A stretch of DNA of 64,000 bases, taken from assembly GCA_963920705.1 (NCBI GenBank), contig OY987236.1, positions 7,550,190 through 7,614,189 on the forward strand. The letters run 5' to 3'. Shown one piece after another: positions 58,585 through 64,000 of the stretch. Within the stretch, counting starts at the first letter, position 1, and every line of letters begins with the position of its first letter. Position numbers and translations under genes: made by a program. The DNA is from Odiellus spinosus. Lineage: Eukaryota > Arthropoda > Arachnida > Opiliones > Phalangiidae. Under the pieces are notes generated by a model. That model worked only from the letters and a program-made list of their open reading frames with translations, was not told the origin of the DNA and did no database searches.

Positions 58585-60415
58585 ATGACGATTTTCTACT
58601 CTTTCACCAAATTGCATCTAAATTTCAAACCATCAATCCCAGGATGGTCAGGTACTGGACCAGCACATTCACAAACATTCGCCAAACTGGTCATATTATT
58701 CAATCAGAGTAACGGATACATTTCCAAGAGGTTCGCTAAACATATTCGCGATGACAACATTTGGAAAACAGTCTCGGACAAGTGCAATGACAAAATGGTG
58801 GTTTTCGGTGAAATTATAACCCAGCAGTTTAATTTCTACACCGCTCAAAGAATACGAAGACTTACTCAAATTGCCAGTCTCTATCAACGTATCTACACAG
58901 AGAAATCTATAGAGAGAATGGTGTCTCGACTCGCGAATCGGTGGCAAAATTGTCGACCAAAATCATTGGGTTTCTTAATTGGGGCCTCTTTATTTAATTG
59001 GCAACAAGAGAAGATAACTGAAAATGAATTGAATAGGTTAGATTGATTTTCACATAAAGGGAAATGATGCGCTTTATATGTCAATTATAGATGTGATTTT
59101 ATTATAAACGTATACTTTCTTAATCAAGATTCATTTTAAGATAATGTTCCTTACAGCTGTATCTCGGAATTTGACCAACTATCGAAACAATCTCGAAAAC
59201 TACAGAGCCCAAATATCAATAATGACCATAAAAATAATGATAATGATAATGGCACAAATGGACAAAACACGTGGTCAGTCAACTTCCTAAATAACAATGG
59301 ATGGGAGCCAGTAATATCCAAAGAAAACCTTCACGTTTGGAGGAAAGCCGTCCCTGGGAGTTACCTTTATGAATATAAAGGTAAAATTAAAATTAAATCC
59401 TCCAATAATACCTATCTAATTAGTTTTTCTTGGTAGTATTTGGGTCATTTGGAGATATTCCAGCACGAGCGTTTTTCAGTGTCCAGGTAGACACGGAGTA
59501 TCGAAAGAAATGGGATAAATTAGTCATTAAACTTGATGTAATTGATCGAGATGAGAGTTGCGGCAATGAAGTAATTCATTGGGTCATGCATTACCCGGTA
59601 ATTAATTATATTTAATTTAGTTTTAGATTTTATAAGTTTTATTTAATTTTTTTAATTTATTTCTCAGTACCCCATGTACAGCCGGGACTATGTTTACATT
59701 CGAAAATATATGGTATCTTGTTTATTGTAATAATTAGGGTAGTTTCTTAACTAGCCATTCTATTTTTTTTCCTTTAGATTGACCAAACAAATAAAGTTAT
59801 GGTCTTGATAAATAAAGCTACAGACCATCCCGAATGTCCTGTTGATAAAAAATTTGTTAGAGTCAGAAAGTACTTCTCCCAAATGGTTATAAGACCGCAT
59901 AAAAACTTTGATGAAGTAAGGTTTCAGTGTAATTATGTTTATTTTGTTTTAAAGACTTTTTTTTGTTAAAATTTAGGTTGGATTTGACTATTTGTTGACT
60001 TACTTTGATGACCCTGAAGCCGCCTTTCCCGCTCCAGCTTATAATTGGATGGCTTCAACTGGTAATTATAGTTTTAAAACTAAAAATATATGGAGAAAGT
60101 TCAAGTTGATTTGGTTAAATAACCTACTATTTGATTATAGTTATACCCCACATTAGTTTTGGCTAATATCGTAATTTGACAATTTATTCAATACATACTG
60201 TTCGTCTATCTATAAAATCCGATATCGGTAATCAATACAATACAGGCTCGGAGTTTGGACAAATCATTATTTTTATTTCAGGGGTTCCTGATTTTGTTGA
60301 GAAGCTTCATAGCGCAGCACGAGGTCTTTACTCCCTATCTCCACCATCTCAAATGACCGCGTCTCAAACCAATTCAATCCCAAATCCGACTGGAATGCAT
60401 CAATTATACGCTTAA
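58585..60415 (+). CDS. STARD7: StAR-related lipid transfer protein 7
   Basis: STARD7 carries phosphatidylcholine to mitochondria through its START domain. Seven exons join in frame: 58585-59036, 59157-59380, 59437-59597, 59668-59712, 59778-59915, 59977-60061, 60282-60415, giving 412 residues (about 370 in mammals). The first exon encodes a basic, poorly conserved N-terminal region that would include a mitochondrial targeting segment. An Asn/Asp-rich linker precedes the START domain from about residue 200: GWEPVISKENLHVWRKAVPG, then FSVQVDTEYRKKWDKLVIKL, IHWVMHYPYPMYSRDYVYIR, FVRVRKYFSQM and VGFDYLLTYFDDPEAAFPAP. The doubled YPYPMYSRDYV crosses the exon 3/4 joint and is strongly diagnostic. 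The C-terminus VPDFVEKLHSAARG precedes a short tail. Confidence 0.96.
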
Positions 60416-61618
60416 AGACTCAAAATGGAAGTTAAAAGAAAAATGTAGAAAAGAGAAAGTTTATGTACGTAAAAACTGAAAAATCAGTTTGTGCCTTTAA
60501 TCTCTAGCTTTTTTGGCTCATTTTTTCGTCAACGAAAAATTTAATATTAATGCAGGATTTTTTATGTCATTTTTGTCATAATACCAATTTCTGTTAATTT
60601 ATAACCGCGAAATATAAAAGGTAGATTGGTGATTTGGGTTTATGTATATATATCATTTAATTCCAGTGAATTAATAATTACCAGTACCTCATTATGGGGT
60701 TTTTTCTTTAGAAATTTTTTTTTTATAGCTTTTTACATTTACTTGTAATTGCCATAGATTATCAGCAGTTCAAACTTCTCAATTAAGAATATTTGATTAT
60801 ATTTCCATTGTAGAAGGCTTAAACTGCTGAAATAACTCTTGACTAGTCCATGACGTTAATTTTAAAAAATATTGGTGAAAAATTTTGATTTATGTGATAT
60901 AATAAATTTTAGAAATTAAATTTTAGTTGTTGAATTTTACATTAAGAAGGAAACATTGGTTTTTTTTTTTCAAGTTTTCATTCAATTTGGGTTTCTTTCA
61001 TAGCATAGGTCTTTCTAATCCTATTTTCTCCGATAATTTAATAACTCCTTTATTTTAGCTCAAAAGTTTTTTTAATGAAGATTTCCATTTCTTCCGTAAA
61101 GATTAAGGGAGTCTGTAAAATTTCATAGTTTTTAAGCTCTTAGTTCTTGATACTTCCAGCATTCCACCTATGAACCAGTTACAACATTTTGCTAAATCAA
61201 AACATATGGTATGCTAAATGCATGTGTAAAAGCTTAACAGACGACTTTGATATCAAGTATTTGTTGTTTTCATGGGTGTGTAACAAGTTAGTTATATTTA
61301 AATGAGTGATGCTGGATCTCGGATGCCAGTCGAAGTTTGAATGTGGTGCCAATGGATTCAAGATCTTGATTGGTTCATCTAAAAGCTGTCTGCTAAAGTT
61401 CCTCTGTGAATAATTTGACGGGTAGTCACGTTGTTGGGATTCTTCTTCAAAGTTTATTGTGAAACAATAATTGTAAGTGTTAAAAATTATTAAAATTTTA
61501 TAATTTTCAATGTATTGTTGAGTTTAAACCTCTTTTTGGACCAATAAAGTCTGAATGAAGTTTTTTGTTTAAGGAAACCCAAAGATTTCCTTTGTTCGGA
61601 AGCCAAGGCTTGGTAGTG
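60416..61618. other. STARD7 3' UTR and MMS19 upstream region
   Basis: AT-rich, no exon seen. AATAAA at 60901-60906 is the likely STARD7 poly(A) signal; another lies near 61542. The MMS19 promoter must lie in the last few hundred bases. Confidence 0.55.
60901..60906 (+). terminator. Poly(A) signal for STARD7
   Basis: AATAAA, 486 bp past the stop codon. Confidence 0.45.
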
Positions 61619-64000
61619 ATGGATGTTGCATTAATTTCCCTTGTTGAATCGATTTCCACTCAAAATGAAGCGCAGTTAGAGGAAACTAAAATATCCGTTT
61701 TAAACAGTACGATCATTAATCTTCGTTAAACTAAACGTTGATTTTAATCCTTTCAAATATTCAGTATTAGATAGAGGAGACTTGAAATTCATATCCTTGA
61801 TCGAAGGATTGGGGTAAGACAGTTTACTTTCAGTTGCGGTTACCAACGTTTAAAATGTCATAGATGCTCAATTTAATTATTTTTAGTCCCTTACTAGCAA
61901 GTACGAGTGACGGAGAAAGAAAGATTGGTACGAGTTTCCTCGTTTCAGTGTTGTCAGAACTGAGAAAAGATTTTCTAAATGAAAAAGAAGTGGAACATCT
62001 CGTTTCATTCTTTACGGACAGACTAAAAGATGTATCACATATTGTTCCTGTAGTTGTTCAAGGATTACTTTGCTTGGTAATTATAATTTAATATATTATT
62101 TTGAATTATAAAACATGAAACTTTTTTTAGTCTCTATATGAAAATCTACCCGAAGGAGCTGCTTCGAAAATTCTCTTAAGTCTTTATCACTCTATTCACA
62201 TTCCAACTCAGTTACAAAGTGAAAGATACGCTTGCTATTCCATCGTTGGAAACCTAATTAACAGACCCAATAAGCTTCAAGAACTACTCTCTTTGCCATT
62301 AGCCCAAGAGTCTGAAATTGTATTAGGGTACCTACAAGCTTGCGATGGAGAAAGAGATCCGCGATGTCTTCTCTTATCTTTTCACGTTGGTAAAGCTTTA
62401 GCTGCCAATTTTCCGCTTGGTGCCATGGCTGAAGATTTCTTTGAATCATTCAACTGTTACTTTCCTGTTGATTTTAAACCAGTAAGTTATATATATATAT
62501 TATTTAATTAATCATATTTGATCATTCTTTGGAATTTTTTAACTCTTAAAGCCAGATCAGAATGGACGAGGAATAACTCGAGATGATTTAGCCTTCGCTC
62601 TACGTGATTGTTTAGCTAGTTCTCCTTTATTTGCTGAGTTTCTTTTTCCATTCGTTCTTGATAAATTGGATTCGAGTTTAATCCAGTGCAAGCTCGATTC
62701 TTTAGATTTATTGGTAAATAGAATGATTCTCCTCAAGGTAATTGGAATTAAAGTTTTTAATATTATTTATTTGGTTAGAGAGAAGTTTTCAAGATTTACA
62801 ATAATGAAAACATCGAGCCATTTTTATCTCAAATTTGGAATAAACTTCGCGTGGAAGTAAGTTTTTTAATTTTTATTATTAAAAAAATATCCTTTAGGTT
62901 TTTAGTTCCTAACTTGATTTTTTTATTATAGATTCTTATAAATGATTCGCACGAGGTTGAAGTGTCTGCTTTAGAAACTTTGAGTCGCTTAGTTTGCGTT
63001 CTTCATGGAAATACGTTGTTAAATTTCATCGGCAAAGTTTGGAAGGAGTGCGAAGCTTTGTTAGACACTTCCGCTGATGGTTTAAAAATTATAATATCTA
63101 TCGCTAAGGCTTCGGAACAAGCTGGTTTCACTATTATCAACCTCAGCCTCCCTTCATTGTTGTCTAAAATAAATCCCTCTCAGTCTGACGTGAAAGAAGC
63201 CAGAAAAATTGGAGCACTCTCCGCTATTTGTTCATTCTTGAATTTGGATGATAATGCAAAGATTTGTAAGTAGTTTATAATTAATTTAATGTTTTTTTAA
63301 CATAAACCATTTCTTTAATGATCTGATCTCATTTTGTAGCCAAGCTTTGGGAAAGCAATGGAACAGAGCTTTTATCATCATTTTTCTCACTTTGGCACAT
63401 CAGTGGAGAAACTAAACTCTTAGCGATGCGAGGATTGACTTTGTTATTGATTAAATGTCAAACTTGTTGGACTGAGAAAGATACGGATCTTTTAACTCAG
63501 CATTTATTGTTTTGGACCAAAGAATTGGAAGGAGAATCACAAACGATGTTAAGGTAATTATAAAACTTCACCTTGGATATAAAACATTTTAAATTTATAA
63601 CCTATAATTCAAATTCCAGCGATAGTTGGCAGGAATTGGCTTCCGAACTTGCAAAGCTTAATTCGGAATTAATAACGCAGAAATTATTACCAATTTGGCT
63701 TCAAAACTTGAAAAATTCTTTCAACGTAGATAAATCAGTCTCGCTTTTAGCCGCCGTAAGTCGCGTACACGATTTGAGTGACAAAATTGTGGAAAATGTC
63801 ATCCAGGAGATAAATTTGAATAGCCGCAATATTAATCATCTTAAGTGCCTTTTGGAAGTTTCAGTCATAAACACTGGTCTAAATCAAAATTTTGCAAACA
63901 GTTTATACTCAATATGTATTTTAGTATTAGTCAAGAGTAGTATCGAGACCATTATGAACTCTGATTTAAATATAGAAGAATTGGAACAAATTAGATTGAT
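61619..64000 (+). CDS. MMS19: MMS19 homolog, cytosolic Fe-S targeting factor (3' truncated by window)
   Basis: MMS19 is a HEAT-repeat scaffold of the CIA targeting complex that delivers Fe-S clusters to DNA polymerases, helicases (XPD) and other nuclear enzymes. Nine exons join in frame: 61619-61706, 61765-61813, 61887-62076, 62131-62481, 62552-62737, 62779-62856, 62932-63265, 63340-63553, 63620-64000 (open at the edge). About 623 residues of a protein usually near 1,000 are present. Family landmarks are VEHLVSFFTDRLKD with IVPVVVQGLLCL, YLQACDGERDPRCLLLSFHV, LGAMAEDFFESFNCYFPVDF with KP at the next joint, and FAEFLFPFVLDKLDSSLIQC followed by KLDSLDLL. The first Met used is MDVALISLV; the frame stays open a little upstream, so a slightly longer start is possible. 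The exon 1 donor (AACA|GTACGA) was chosen to keep the frame. Confidence 0.95.

Overview
This is a eukaryotic nuclear DNA window: AT-rich, with GT-AG introns, poly(A) signals, long gene-free stretches and many repeats. The proteins are bilaterian. A short (TTAGG)n-type run near the left end and the arthropod-like coiled-coil/FN3 protein suggest an arthropod, but I cannot name the species from sequence alone.

Layout. Positions 1 to about 26 kb hold no gene I can support. This part is dominated by tandem arrays (20, 30, 38, 24, 21, 23, 23 and 26 bp units), foldback (MITE-like) elements and old duplications. A candidate promoter lies near 13.1-13.6 kb. From 26.1 to 42.1 kb (+) runs an 18-exon gene for a long coiled-coil protein with a C-terminal fibronectin-III-like domain; its 5' end is not seen. 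Its introns hold several MITEs. It converges on THOC3 (-, 42.9-44.6 kb). Next, also on the minus strand, an eight-exon gene (45.1-46.9 kb) encodes a 279-residue secreted-type single-pass membrane protein with two cysteine-rich modules and two PPxY motifs; none of its exons is long enough to stand out alone. ZFYVE28/LST2 (+, 49.4-54.9 kb) follows, then intronless ZNF622/REI1 (-, 56.8-58.0 kb), which is divergent from STARD7 (+, 58.6-60.4 kb) across a 552 bp shared promoter interval. MMS19 (+, from 61.6 kb) runs off the right edge.

The genes are housekeeping or signalling genes and do not form one pathway: mRNA export (THOC3), endosomal FYVE signalling (ZFYVE28), 60S maturation (ZNF622), phosphatidylcholine transfer (STARD7) and cytosolic Fe-S targeting (MMS19). 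The two PPxY motifs in the membrane protein suggest recruitment of a NEDD4-type ubiquitin ligase, which is inference.

The most striking unexplained signal is the word TAGGCTTA/TAAGCCTA. I count over thirty scattered copies on both strands, and it also forms the core of three tandem arrays. Two of those arrays are the same 23-bp satellite in opposite orientation about 3 kb apart. The window also shows three MITEs with 7-bp target duplications, a TTAA-flanked MITE family, and an 846-bp TIR element carrying a THAP-like N-terminus. Exon joins were derived by hand from splice signals and reading-frame continuity; every join listed keeps the frame.
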